Of a stretch of DNA of 64,000 bases, positions 45,736 to 57,700 are shown one piece after another. The DNA is from Myxocyprinus asiaticus. Its lineage: Eukaryota; Chordata; Actinopteri; Cypriniformes; Catostomidae. Below the pieces are notes generated by a model. It had not been told where the DNA came from and ran no database searches. It saw only the letters and a program-made list of their open reading frames with translations. The stretch lies in contig NC_059372.1 in assembly GCF_019703515.2 (NCBI RefSeq), positions 11,331,492-11,395,491 of the forward strand, read 5' to 3'. How positions within the stretch are numbered: the first letter of the stretch is position 1; every line of letters begins with the position of its first letter. The position numbers and the translations under genes are program-made.

Positions 45736-45867
45736 CCGGATCAAATCCTTCTCTCAACTCCCTAACCTTCAGTGTGACCAAATCACTGTGAGTACTCTCT
45801 TTTATTACTATAAGTAATATTATAGGAAATATTAAGAGTGAGACATGGGAAGAAGTATGTCAAGAAG

Positions 45868-45950
45868 TGGGATTCGAACCGGGATCTCCAACATGACATC
45901 ACATACACATACTGTCGTTACACCCAGAGCTACTGCAGCTGCGCATGTGG
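45868..45950 (-). repeat. tRNA-like sequence (SINE head or tRNA pseudogene)
   Basis: On the minus strand GTAGCTCTGGGTGTAACG resembles an A box (one mismatch at the usually invariant A). GGTTCGAATCCC is a perfect B box, about 50 bp further on. The part between does not fold into a clean anticodon arm by eye. No poly(A) tail or target duplication was identified. Confidence 0.45.
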
Positions 45951-46303
45951 GCGCAGTTTGTCGTAAAATAGTTTAGGATAGCTTAGTTATCCAATCCCTT
46001 AATCCACTATATGTTTAACATGTTAACCAGTTTAATGTCTCTGTCCCATCGCGAAAAATTCAAATATGCCCGCCTTCATTTGATCAGCAGTTGACCCCAA
46101 ATAAATCTGTCCTGGCTGTCTTGAGGTTGTTCTGAGCAGTGGTGGGCGGAGGTAGTGTAAATATAGCCTCTACCAACAAGATGGGCTATTTGCACTTAGT
46201 GTAAATAGACACTCCATTATTTTGTTAATACATGTGAAAAAGATCATATTGCTGTTGCCGCTGTTTTATAAAAACTTTGGACCACATTTTATTGTACCCT
46301 AAT

Positions 46304-46992
46304 TTAAGGGTTAGTTCAACCAAAAATGAAAATTCTCTCATAATTTACTCCTCCTCATGCCATCCCAGATGTGTATGACTTTCTTTCTTCTTCTGAACAC
46401 AAATGAAGATTTTAGAAGAATGTTTCATCTCTGTAGGTCCTCACAATGCAAGTGAATGAGTACCAAATGTCTGAAGCCCCAAAAAGCACATAAAGGCAGC
46501 ATAAAAGTAATCAATAAGACTTAAGTGGTTAAATCCACATCTTCAGAAGCAATATGATTGGTGCGGGTGAGATCAATATTTAAGTCCTTTTTTACAATCA
46601 ATCTCCACTTTCAACTTCACTTTCAAAATTCTTCCTTTTGTTTTTGGCAATTCGCATTCTTCGTGCATATCGCCACCTACTGGGCAGAGAGGAACATTTA
46701 TAGTACAAAAGGATTGATCTGTTTCTCACCCACACCAATCATATTTCTTCCGAAGACATGGATTTAACCACTGGAGACATAGATTACTTTTACGCTGCCT
46801 TTATGTGCTTTTTGGAGCTTTAAAATGTTGTTACCCATTCACTTGCATTGTATGGACCAGTAGAGCCAAAATATTCTTCAAAAAATCTTTGTCTGTGTTC
46901 AGCAGAAGAAAGAAAGTCATACAAATCTGGGATGGCACGAGTGTGAGTAAATAATCAGAGAATTTCATTTTTGGGTGAACTATCCCTTTAAG
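46304..46992. mobile_element. Hairpin MITE, family B, directly upstream of csad
   Basis: The left TTAAGGGTTAGTTCAACC end and the right GGGTGAACTATCCCTTTAA end are inverted copies. The inner CCTCATGCCATCCCAGATGT and its complement (CTGGGATGGCACGAGTG) also pair. It ends 26 bp before the csad initiation codon. Confidence 0.85.
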
Positions 46993-47018
46993 TCAATTAT
47001 TGCGTTATTTTATAAGAG

Positions 47019-50000
47019 ATGTCACATTATATGAATCCGATAGAATATATGAATGGCCATGTCCACCTGGAAGAATCAAACTTGTATGACTCAGATGGGA
47101 AGCTGTTCCTTACTGAGGCTTTCCAAGTGATTATGGAGGAGATACTTCACAAGGGCACTGACATAAAGGAGAAGGTCAAGTCTTTTGAGAATTTATCTTA
47201 TCTTATCTTGTATCTTAAAAGATGATTATTCTGTGAATGCAAAATTCCAACTGTGTATCTTTGTAATCACAGGTGTGCGAGTGGAAAGATCCAGAGCAGC
47301 TGAGAACTATTCTGGACCTGGAGCTCCGAGAACATGGAGAATCTCACCAGCAGTTACTGCAGAGGGTCCGGGACGTGGCGAGATACAGCGTTAAAACCTG
47401 TATGTTGGGTTTATTCTTTGCTCCTTTATAGCAGGGTTTCCCAATTCTGGTCCTGGGGTGCCCCCAATACTGCACAATTTGGATGTGTCCCTTTTTTGAC
47501 ACACCTAATTCAGGTCTTGGAGCTTGAATCAGGTTTGTCAGATTAGGAACACATCCAAATTGTGTAGTGTTGAAGTATTACCAGGACAAGGACTGGGAAA
47601 CACTGCTTTATAGGATGCTGTTTGGAATGGGTGATCTACTCTAAAGCCAGTGCCATAACCATAATAGATTTTAAGGGGGACATGTTCCCTCCCATATTGA
47701 GATTAGTGGTCAATCAATGGGTTTTTCAGTGGTTGAATCTTAAACCAATACATTTTTCCAGCCAATTCCTGAACCTCTTGTTCACAGGTCATCCTCATTT
47801 CTTCAACCAACTGTTTGCTGGGGTGGATTACCATGCCCTGACCGGACGACTACTCACTGAAACTCTCAACACCAGCCAGTAAGTGTGGATGTACTTATTT
47901 CAAAAGATTTCTAGTTCATATACAGTGGCCCTAAAAAGTATTTGGTTACTTAAAAATGTCCGAATGTCATTTCATTAGACACAAAATATCAAATCAAATG
48001 GCATCTGCTAAAACAAATGATGCTAGACCTTTTCTCAGATCTAACTTTTCTAACCATTTTTTAAATACTTTAAACCAACTTTTGTCATGAATCAACTGAA
48101 GTCAGTTCCCCTAGGGTTTATATAGGTGGAACCATGTATGTAGTTCAGCACATTAAAGGAATAGTTCACCCAAAAATGAATCATTTACTCACCCTCATGC
48201 TATCTCAGATGTGGATGACTTTCTTCTGCTGAACTCAAAATAAGATATAAAGTAGAATATCTCAGCTCTGTAGGTCCATACAACGCCAAGTTAACAGGGT
48301 CCAAAACTGTGAAGCATAGAAAAATCATATAAAGGCAGCATAAAAGTAATCTATATGACTCCAGTGGTTAAATGCATATGCATCTTCAGAAGCGATATGA
48401 TAGGAGTGGGTAAGAAACAGATCAATATTTAAGTGCTTTTTTACAAAAAAATTCTCCTCCTTGCCCAGTAGGTGGCGATATGCACGAAGAATGTGAATCG
48501 CCAAAAATAAAAGAAGAAGAACTGTTTGAAAGTGGAGATTTATATAAGAAAATGATTTAAATATTGATCTGTTTCTCACCTACGCTTATAATACTGCTTC
48601 TGAAGACATGGCTTTAACCAGTGGAGTCATATGGATTACTTTTATGCTGCCTTTTTATGCTTTTTGAACTTCAAAGTTTTGGACCCTGTTGACTTGCATT
48701 GCATAAACCTACAGAGCTGAGATGTTCTTCTACAAATGGTGAACTATTCCTTTAACTATAGATGTTTCTCAAAGTGTCCAAATGTTTTTTGTCTTAATTT
48801 TAAATAAGGTTTTTTTTTTTTTTATGTTGAACATGCTGTTTTGCATAAAAAATTGTGTTTGAGCTATATTTTCTTGCATCAAATGCAACTGGTTTGATAT
48901 TCTGTTATGTAATAGAGTGTATCAATGTAATACAGTGTAAACTGTAAACTGTTACACTTTCAAGCTGAGGTGTTCCATTAAAACTTACTGTCATAGTAAT
49001 AAGTAACTCATACAGTAAGAGCACACAGTTATCAGATGACACCATATGACGACAGCACGAAGTCACTGGTTTAGTGTGCCCAAAAACCTTTGAGATAATA
49101 CAAAAAAATGTGTATATCACAACTGATTAATATGCAACATACTTAGTGGGATGTTATTACAGATACACCTATGAAGTGGCTCCAGTGTTTGTCTTAATGG
49201 AGGAGGAAGTGCTTTGTAAACTACGTTCTCTGGTTGGATGGTCAGAAGGTGATGGAATATTCTGTCCTGGGGGTTCTGTGTCCAACATGTACGCCATGAA
49301 CATCGCTCGATACTGGGCCTTCCCCCAAGTGAAGACACAGGGCTTGTGGGCCATACCACGACTGGCCATATTTACTTCACAGCAGGTGAAGAGACAAGAG
49401 ATACTTGTGATTACCTTAGATTTGAAAGGGCACTCGGGCATGTAACCAAAACATTACTGTGTAGTTATTGTAACCAACATATTTTGTTGTGTCATTTTTG
49501 TCTTTCAGAGTCATTACTCCATGAAAAAGGCAGCTGCTTTTCTTGGTATCGGGACGGAGAATGTTTTCCTTGTAAAAGTGGATGAGAGGTACAGGAAGTT
49601 CTCATCTCGTGTGTTGCCAAACCAGTGTTTCACTTCCTAATTTTGTTTCTTTGTTCCATCACAGAGGCAGCATGATACCAGAAGACCTGGAAGCAAAAAT
49701 TGTTCAGGCAAAATCCCAAGTAAATAATTGTAAATTGTAAATGGTAAATTGAAGCATTACATATTCTATGGACATTTATTAAGGGAATAGTCTTCTTAAA
49801 AAAGACAATTCTGTTATAATTTCTTCGCTTTTCATGTCGTTCCCAAACAGTATGGCTTTCTGGCTTCTGTAAAACATAAAAGGAAATGTTTAGCCGAATG
49901 TTCATGCTGCTCTTTTCCATACCATGAAAGCAGACAGTGACCAGGGGCTATCAAGTTCCAAAAAAGACCAAAAAGCACTATAAGAGCTGTCCAAAACACT

Positions 50001-52941
50001 GGTGCATAAAGTTTTCTGAAGTTATGCGATAGCTTTATGTGAGAAACAGACCAAAATATAAGTCATTAGTCACTGAAAATGGTCTCCTCCATTGTAGCTC
50101 CCAAATCTTGTTTCTGTCACTGCATATTACATTTACATTTAGTCATTTAGCAGATACTTTTATCCAAAGGGACTCACAAATGAGGAACATAGCAAGCAAT
50201 TTGTCGTACAAGAGTCAAAAATATCTGCAGTACCACACTGCCAGGTTCTCAAAGAGGCAGGAGTAGTACAGAAGCTAGCATATAAGAAAGAGACAGACAA
50301 GATTATTATAATTTTTTTAATATTGTTATATATTAAGTTAGTGCCGTTCGTTCATTTACGGCAGAGAGCAAGCTGGGACATAAACCTGGAGGAGTGAATT
50401 GAAATAAGAGGGTGCTGTTCCACAGGCTGTCCTGAAGGCCAGAGTAAAAGTATTAAATTTGATGCTGCCAGCTATAGGTAACCAGTGGAGTGAAATCAAT
50501 AGTGGGGTGACATGAGCCCTCTTTGGCTGATTGAAGACCAGACATGCTGCTGTGTTCTGGACCATCTGCAGTGGCTTGATCGTGCTAGCTGGGAGGCTGG
50601 CCAACAGGGCATTACAGTAGTCCAGTCTTGAGATGACCAGAGCTTGTACCAGGAGCTGTACAGCATAAACAGACAGGAAAGGTCTTATTTTCTTGATGTT
50701 GTAAAGCGTGAACCTGCAAGACCGTGCGGTTGATGTAATGTGGGCAGTTAAGCTGTTCATCTACCACCTCTCCCAGGTTCCGAACTGTCCTGGTTGGCAT
50801 TAGTGTAGTTGAACCAAGATGAAAAGTGAAGTTGTGGTCAGCAGATGGGTTGGCTGGGATCACGTGGAGTTCTGTCTTGGCCAGGTTGAGCTTAAGATGA
50901 CATTCCATCATCCAGGCTGAGATTTCCTTGAGACAGGCAGAGATACGAGCGGAGATGGTGGGGTCGTCAGGCTGGAATGACAGATAGAGCTGCATATCAT
51001 CTGCGTAGTAGTGGTAGGAAAAGCCATGTGCCTTAATTATCGATCTGAGCTATGTAATGTAAATCGAAAAGAGGAGGGGTCCAAGCACTGATCCCTGAGG
51101 AACACCAGTGTTCAGGTGGTGTGACTTGGACGCCTCTCCTCTCCAGGTGACCTTGAAGGATCTGCCTGTGAGTTACGACTCAAACCATCCCAGTGCAGTT
51201 CCTGTGATGCCCAGGTCAGAGAGAGTGGACAGGATAATCCGGTGGTTCACTGTGTCAAAAGCAGCAGACAAGTCAATGAGGATGAGGACCAATGATTTGG
51301 AGTTAGCTCTCGCCAGTCAAATATTCAAACTTCACGATCGCTTACAAGATCAATGCCGTTTATTATTGATGTCAAACCTGGCAAGATGCATTTTCATGCT
51401 CAAGTTTGAATTTGTACAAATGTGAATGAGATTTGAAAGCTATCACATAGCGCATATGAAAAACTTTTATAGCATGTATGCTTTCGTTGTATGGAAAAGA
51501 ACAGCAATATATCTCTTTTGTGTTCCATGGAAGAGAGAAAGTCAGAAATGATGACAGAACTTTCATTTTGGGGTAAACTATCCCTTTAAGTATCTGAAGG
51601 TCAGTGGTTAATTGTGTTTGACCAATCTTTGTCTTTCAGGATGCTGTTCCATTCTTTGTCAATGCCACAGCAGGCACCACAGTGCAGGGTGCCTTTGATC
51701 CCCTCAACAGTATTGCTGACATAAGTGAAAGAAACAACATGTGGATGCATGTTGACGTAAGTGTAGCATAGTTTCCTTATGTAATAATTTTTCAGAAAGT
51801 AATTGTGCAAGTTGTCTATGTGCTATGTTGTTGCTTGCATTTAATTTGCATTGCAATGTTCATGTATAGAATGTTCTCTCTTTCCAAATCTGGAAATCTC
51901 GTTTCAATCTGGATCCCATATTGTGTCCTTAACAGGCTGCTTGGGGAGGAAGTGTGCTGTTTTCCAAAAAACACAGACATCTGGTCGCTGGGATAGAAAG
52001 GTTTGAACTCAGTGCACTATGGTGCTGAATAAGCCAGGAAATGTGTTTTGGATAGTACTCCTATTCTATGCAACATCTCTTTAAGGACAGACCAGTCTTT
52101 GACTGTATCATTTGATGTTTCTGTTTTTATATTCAGAGCCAACTCTGTGACTTGGAACCCCCACAAAATGCTTCTAGCTGGCCTGCAGTGCAGTGTTGTT
52201 TTGTTAAGGGATACCACGGTATGAAAGCTTGTGAAATGTAGCATTCCCATACAGAAATCTGATATATGACAGAAAATACATGTTAAATACATGCATGTGC
52301 ATATATGTTACATATATACAGTACTGTGCAAAAGTCAGGCACATAAGATGTTTCAAGAATAGCGTGTCAATAGGAAATATATATTTTAGACTCCCAAACA
52401 TTTATTTTCCAAAAAGAATAGAAGAAAAGGGAGCCCTGCAAAAGAAAGCGTAGCCCCCCACTGAATATTGAGTCAGTCTGGGTTTATATGAAGAGACAGA
52501 AGCAATTGAGACAGCCTAAATAGATAGAATAACTGTGGCAAATTCTCCAAGCTTGGAACATCCTATCTGCCAACAACCAAGAAAAACTGTGTCCAGGTGT
52601 ACCTAGGAGAATTGGTGCTGTTTTAAAGGCAAAGGTGGTCAAATATTGATTTAGCTTTTTTATATTTACTGGACTTTGTATGATATTAATTGGTAAATGA
52701 AAACTATTTATGGCATAATTTTTGAATAAAGTCTCACTATGCAACATTTTTCACAAGTGCCTAAACATTTAGCAAAGTACTGTATATTACATATATGTAA
52801 TATAAAGTGAAAACCTTTACAGTATATATATAATATACTGTATGTACTGATAGATACTGTATATATATATAAAATGTATTTATTTGGTTTGATCGATTTC
52901 AATTTTTTAAATAATTAATTGCAGTTTTCTGTGATAAATCA

Positions 52942-53003
<62 letters not shown>

Positions 53004-53435
53004 GTAACTTGTTAAACAATCCACATTTATCACAGAAATTAATGTTATTTTTCCCAGCACTAATAAAATATGTCACAGATGTATATAACGTATATTTTAA
53101 AATATTATTTAAATATATAGGAATTTATTATATGTACATATATCGTATATGGTTATATTTAAATAATATTTTAAAATATATGTTATATACATCTGTGACA
53201 TTTTTTATTAGTGCTGGGAAAAATAACACATTAATTTCTGTGATAAATGTGGATTGTTTAACAAGTTAAAATAAATTAGCACAAATATTCCTGTTTTCTT
53301 ACGTTCCAAAACAGTCATACATTATATGCGATTAAGCTATATTAATCATTATATATCGTGATTTATCACAGAAAACTGTGCGATTAATTATTTAAAAAAT
53401 TGAAATCGATCAAACCAAATAAATACATTTTATAC

Positions 53436-53478
<43 letters not shown>

Positions 53479-54769
53479 CATATAATTGTATTTACATGAT
53501 TTACATGTAACTGTGTGTGTATATATATACATATTACATGTAAATCATGTAAATACAATTACATGTAAATCAATTCCTGCACTATTTTTACCTACAGTAT
53601 AAATATACTCTACTAACTTGCCTGCAATGATAAGAATAGATGTTTAAAAGTGAAATGTGCACTTGTCCTTTTAGGCTTCCTACTGTAAGCAGTTTCTGTT
53701 CCCATGAAGACAATACAGATTTGTAATTTTATTTTAATCTACAGAATTTGCTGATGCACTGTCACAGTGCCAAGGCAACTTACTTGTTCCAACAAGACAA
53801 GTTTTATGATACAAGTCTGGACACAGGAGACAAGTCTATACAGTGTGGGCGCAAAGTGGACTGTTTGAAACTCTGGTTGATGTGGAAGGCAATAGGAGCA
53901 TATGGACTTGCAGAACGTGTAGAGAAGGCCTTTGCCCTTGCAAGGTATTGGATGCATGATGAAAATTATGAATATTATTACTAATTATAATAATATGTTA
54001 TTAATATAAATATATCTGTTGAAATAAATATATCAATTATAATTATATAATAATTGTTGTTTTTATTGTTTAAAAGAACAACAATTCTCTGTTTTTCCAA
54101 GCTTCTTTTAAGTGTTGCATTTTGTGAAACACAATTGTTTTTGTATTTTATTAAATGCATTGCAATATATTATTAATAAAGTAATACATTGCTGCAATAG
54201 TGGTTCAAATGTAAGTGTTTTTCAGCACTCTTCTTTATTCGTGTCTGCACCAGGTATTTAGTTGAAGAAATGGAGAAACGAGAGAATTTCCAGCTGGTCT
54301 GTAAGGTAATACTCTGTATACAAGCCAAAAATAGTGAGCATGTTTAAATGAAATTATAAATTAAAAACATGTTTAATATATTTATATGTGAGTTATATTT
54401 TTACTAACAGGGGCAGTTTGTTAATGTTTGCTTCTGGTTCATACCACCCAGTCTGAGAGGAAAGGAGAACAGTGCGGATTACCAAGAAAGTTTATCAAAG
54501 GTTGGCATTGTTTAATGTACACACAGCCACAAAAATTATGACAGAGAACTAAGTTACATAAAAGTCTCCATTTGATGCCCAATCTACACCACCAGGTGGC
54601 GCCAGTCATCAAAGAGAGAATGATGAAACATGGAACAATGATGGTGGGTTACCAGCCCATGGATGGATATGTCAACTTCTTCCGAATGGTTGTTGTTTCA
54701 CCTCAACTGACCACTAATGACATGGATTTCGTCCTGGATGAGATAGAGAGATTAGGAAAGGACCTGTAA
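47019..54769 (+). CDS. csad: Cysteine sulfinic acid decarboxylase
   Basis: A PLP-dependent group II decarboxylase converting cysteine sulfinate to hypotaurine, the taurine precursor, in the cytosol. Thirteen exons: 47019-47174, 47273-47399, 47788-47878, 49163-49385, 49509-49588, 49665-49719, 51640-51756, 51936-52000, 52137-52218, 53745-53944, 54254-54305, 54411-54500, 54596-54769. They join without frame error into 503 aa (human about 493). Landmarks: [14 protein letters not shown], the [19 protein letters not shown] block, [29 protein letters not shown] (D283, pairs with the PLP ring nitrogen) and SVTWNPHKM, where K315 is the Schiff-base lysine. [17 protein letters not shown] and the terminal [10 protein letters not shown] follow. 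The paralogue GADL1 is the main alternative; adjacency to znf740 and spryd3 favours csad. The exon 2/3 junction codes Cys (TGT) where human has Gly. The start ATG is the first in the exon; alternative in-frame Mets follow at residues 5 and 11. Confidence 0.95.
47431..47606. mobile_element. Small MITE in csad intron 2
   Basis: GCAGGGTTTCCCAATTCTGG at the left and CTGGGAAACACTGC at the right are imperfect inverted ends. The inner CACAATTTGGATGTGTCCC is repeated in inverted sense (ACACATCCAAATTGTG). A short (about 176 bp) non-coding hairpin of a type common in fish. Confidence 0.7.
48153..48754. mobile_element. Hairpin MITE, family B, in csad intron 3
   Basis: TTAAAGGAATAGTTCACCC at the left and GTGAACTATTCCTTTAA at the right. 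The inner CAGATCAATATTTAAGTGCT and a matching TTTAAATATTGATCTGTTTC half pair across a centre near 48480. It closely resembles the copy at 46304-46992. Confidence 0.85.
49779..51589. mobile_element. Hairpin MITE, family B, split by a LINE insertion (csad intron 6)
   Basis: The left half starts TTAAGGGAATAGTCTTC at 49779 and runs to about 50125. The right half runs from about 51320 to a CATTTTGGGGTAAACTATCC and CTTTAA end at 51589. The two halves would together make a normal-sized (about 0.6 kb) family B element. The LINE fragment separates them. Confidence 0.75.
50126..51320 (-). mobile_element. L2/CR1-like LINE 3' fragment
   Basis: On the minus strand the sequence encodes [12 protein letters not shown], the reverse transcriptase catalytic box, at about 51020-50970. 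It continues [26 protein letters not shown] and then, after a frameshift, [21 protein letters not shown] and [12 protein letters not shown]...LHWLPI. Only the part from the catalytic box to the 3' end is present. The 3' end, at 50126-50190, has the ATTTACATTTAGTCATTTAG tail widespread in cyprinid genomes. Another tail-only copy is at 59395-59480. Confidence 0.88.
52868..53434. repeat. 567-bp near-perfect AT-rich palindrome in csad intron 9
   Basis: The outer arms contain TTTGGTTTGATCGATTTCAA at the left and TTGAAATCGATCAAACCAAA at the right. Further inward, TCTGTGATAAATCACGATAT pairs with ATATCGTGATTTATCACAGA. TGTTAAACAATCCACATTTA and TATTTTTCCCAGCACTAATA have exact complements, meeting at a centre near 53128. 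A (TA)n run in the left arm (52945-53000) is replaced by about 110 bp in the right arm. Non-coding and probably a MITE with very long arms. Confidence 0.9.
53460..53573. repeat. Second short palindrome next to the large one
   Basis: AATTGTATTTACATGATTTA (53485-53504) and TAAATCATGTAAATACAATT (53541-53560) are inverted copies across a TGTGTGTATATATAT centre. It lies about 50 bp right of the 567-bp palindrome and is separated from it by (TA)n. Confidence 0.85.
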
Positions 54770-54785
54770 TCAGTTTGAATGTAGA

Positions 54786-54788
<3 letters not shown>

Positions 54789-54838
<50 letters not shown>
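54789..54838. repeat. (TG)n microsatellite in the csad 3' UTR
   Basis: About 50 bp of pure TG starting 20 bp after the csad stop codon. It is expected in the mature mRNA as a (UG)n tract. Confidence 0.95.
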
Positions 54839-54840
<2 letters not shown>

Positions 54841-55501
54841 ACAGTCCCATTGTTCTTTTATGTCCACTTTTCAAATGGCCTTTTTAAAAAAGAAAAAAAA
54901 AAAAAAGGTAACTAATGCTCTCTGAAATAACATTTTGACTTACTCATAAGCAGCACACAGTACTGACTGCAGTGATAATGCCAGCAAGAAAATTGGCAAA
55001 ATACGCAAAGGTCAATTCATCCTTATTTTAAATGAGCAATGTAGGGTAGGTAGTAGGTACATACAGTATTTTCTTGGTAGATGATATAGTGTTACTTGTA
55101 CTTTTAATCTGTGCATACTCTGCTAAATGTTAAAGTCTGTATATGTTCTTGAAGAGGCTGATAAATTGAATGAATCTAATATTCTGGTCTATACAAGTAT
55201 GAAAGTCACTTTAAAGGTGCTATAAGTAATTTCAACTGTTTTGCTAACTTCTGCCAGACTCCTTCAACCACATACCCTCTCTCCAAAACTCCACCCTCCA
55301 AACAAATGATTTGCAGGCAGAAATAGCTTTTGATTGGCTACGTTTGGGCCACTCCCCTGACAACTTTTTAGAGTTTACTGAGCCTAGGTTGTCTAAGACA
55401 GGTGTGATTTCTCAGGACATCTATTTCATTGATATCTGTAGTGAAATTTGAATGCATGGTCAAATAAATAAATAAACTAAATGAACAGAATCATAATACA
55501 A

Positions 55502-55552
<51 letters not shown>

Positions 55553-57700
55553 TAATATACAAAAATAGAACCTTTAAGAATTAAGTATGTTTATATTACA
55601 TTTGTTTTTGGAAATTAGCTTGGTGACATTCTCAATAGTAGGACACAACGGGGTTAATCTAAATTTTGATTTTGAGGTAATTTTATCTAATATTTAATCA
55701 TTTTTGAAATGCTGAAAATGTATGTAGCTAATAAAAATCCCTGAAATTATCACATTTATTTTTAGACAAAATACTTATTTATTATTTTCAGTTTTGTTCA
55801 AGGTGATTAAATCAAAAGTTTTTAATAACTGTCCAATAAGTGAATGGATAGTATTTGGGGTAAAAAGCCCCCCTGTTGCGGGGGCTAAAGGCCACTATAA
55901 AACACATTATTTTTTATTAAAATAAATAGATTCTATATGAAGAATGTTTAAAGTGGGCTCACATTGACTGATCCAATCACACTGGAGATTCATTTGTTTT
56001 ATAGACTAATTGAGATGTTATAAAATGCCAACTGTGATTTAAATTAAGAGAAAATGGGTAACCATTTCTGAAATGGTTATTTTGAAAAGTATTATCTTAA
56101 TTTGTTACTCAAAAAAGCATTTTGCTGTCTCAAAAGTACTATAACTATATAAGTATATATAAAACCATTGTCCATTTATTTAAACGATTTCACTATAACC
56201 CCCCTGGGGGCCTTTTACCCCAAGTGTTTCATCAAAATAACATTCTGTTACTATTTATTTTCACACAAATGATGTTGCTCCATCAATATTCAATCAAAAC
56301 AAATTTAGATTCTATGTATATATGTTTTGCTTTTCTTTATTTATTGTAAGGATCAATAAAAAATCAATAATTTTTTTTTAATTACAATAAAAACTAATTT
56401 ATTTTTCCAATCCTGATACACTTTTTGACTAGTAAAAAAAAAGCACGTTTTCCTTAAAGTGTGCCTTAAGCCTGTTGTACCCTAATCTTACTAAATATTC
56501 TGTCTTTTTAATTTTTTGCTCACAATTTTTATAAAATATTTGTTGATTTAATAACTTGGAATTTGTGTGTTAAACACACAATGCTATTTTCCTTTTGCTT
56601 ATTTTTTCTTCTTTGCAGATTGAGTTTTGCCTAGACTGTAGGTCAATTAATTATATTCTCAAGCTTACAGCTTTATTGTATTCAGGGTTGGGGAGTAACG
56701 GAATACATGTAACGGGATTACGTATTTAAAATACAAAATATAAGTAACTGTATTCCACTACAGTTACAATTTAAATAATTGATAATTAGAATACAGTTAC
56801 ATTCCAAAAGTATTTTGATTACTGAAGAGATTACTTTGCATTTTATTGTCATTTGAGTCATGCAGTATTTAGTTTATTCAGCTGGAAAACATTTATACAT
56901 ATAAATGAAAAATCAGAAGATGTTGTTGTGTACACTCTTTGGAGATTGCAAGTTTGGAGCAGCAGAAATAGTTAACTTGTGTAAACTGTTATGTGAACAT
57001 TTAGCTTTATGCTAAACTAAAATGCTATTTCTAGCCCTTTTACATGCACCTGTTACCAGGCACGATTATATATATATTTCTATCAAGAAAATCCACAATA
57101 GATCATATAGATTTTTTCTCCAGTAAGACAGTTGATATTAGGGCAATGATGTACTTCAAAAATATTATTCTTGATGACAATTGTATAGTTTCTTGTTTTT
57201 TTTAATCCATAAAACAAGATAAACGTGCTTTATCTTGTTTTAGAATACGATTTTTAAGCTTTTTTCTTAGAATGTATTTTTAATAGCTGTCTTACTGTAC
57301 TGGCAGATTTGTTTTTACTTGTTATTAACTTATTTATAGTCAAAACAAGTCAAACAAATCTGCCAGTGCTGAAGAAGTAATCCAAAGTATTTAGATTACA
57401 TTACTGACCTTGAGCAATGTAAAGGAATACGTTATAAATTACATTTTTCAGCATGTATTGTGTAATCTGTAGTGGGGTACATTTTAAAAGTAACCCTCCC
57501 GACCCTGACTTCGTTATTTCACTTTGTTTTTACAGTTGTAAATTAAAACACCAGTCACCATACTTTATATTTGCACTTTTTCCAAATGCATAATAAAAGT
57601 CAAAGACTGCAGAAATTTGTAAGACGCAAACAAGCAGCTTCTGTACTGTTCAGCGTTTTGCACACTAATAAAATAATTCCTTAATTTGCCTAACGTGGGA
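54839..57700. other. csad 3' flank and csad-znf740 intergenic region
   Basis: This probably begins with the csad 3' UTR; AATAAA-like signals occur in the AAATAAATAAATAAAC run near 55463. It also contains a repeat starting AAAGGTGCTATAAGTAATTT (55214-55450), a (TA)n run at 55510-55549, a MITE at 56682-57509, and otherwise featureless AT-rich sequence. Confidence 0.5.
56682..57509. mobile_element. MITE with TCAGGGTTGGGGAGTAAC-type ends
   Basis: The left end TCAGGGTTGGGGAGTAAC and right end GTAACCCTCCCGACCCTGA are imperfect inverted copies. The interior has several TTACATT/ACAGTTAC units and an inverted pair around CAAACAAATCTGCCAGT. It is a non-coding repeat common in fish. Confidence 0.65.

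Larger units (their letters stand above)
42410..46303. other. Intergenic region upstream of csad
   Basis: No coding gene seen. There is a GTTTCACCCTG-rich repeat at 43116-43330, and an inverted-repeat unit around AACCATGGTTTTACTACAGT at 45618-45735. A tRNA-like stretch at 45868-45950 is listed separately. Repeated units with TTTGCACTTAGTGTAAATAG-like sequence occur at 45440-45540 and 46135-46215. TGACGTAA at 45280-45287 is CRE-like. The csad promoter and 5' UTR exon should be here, but I cannot place them. Confidence 0.45.

Noticed and set aside
47019..54769. Naming the decarboxylase gadl1 instead of csad
   Set aside because: The motifs fit both, but the sequence is closer to the CSAD I recall, and spryd3 and znf740 nearby match the human CSAD neighbourhood.
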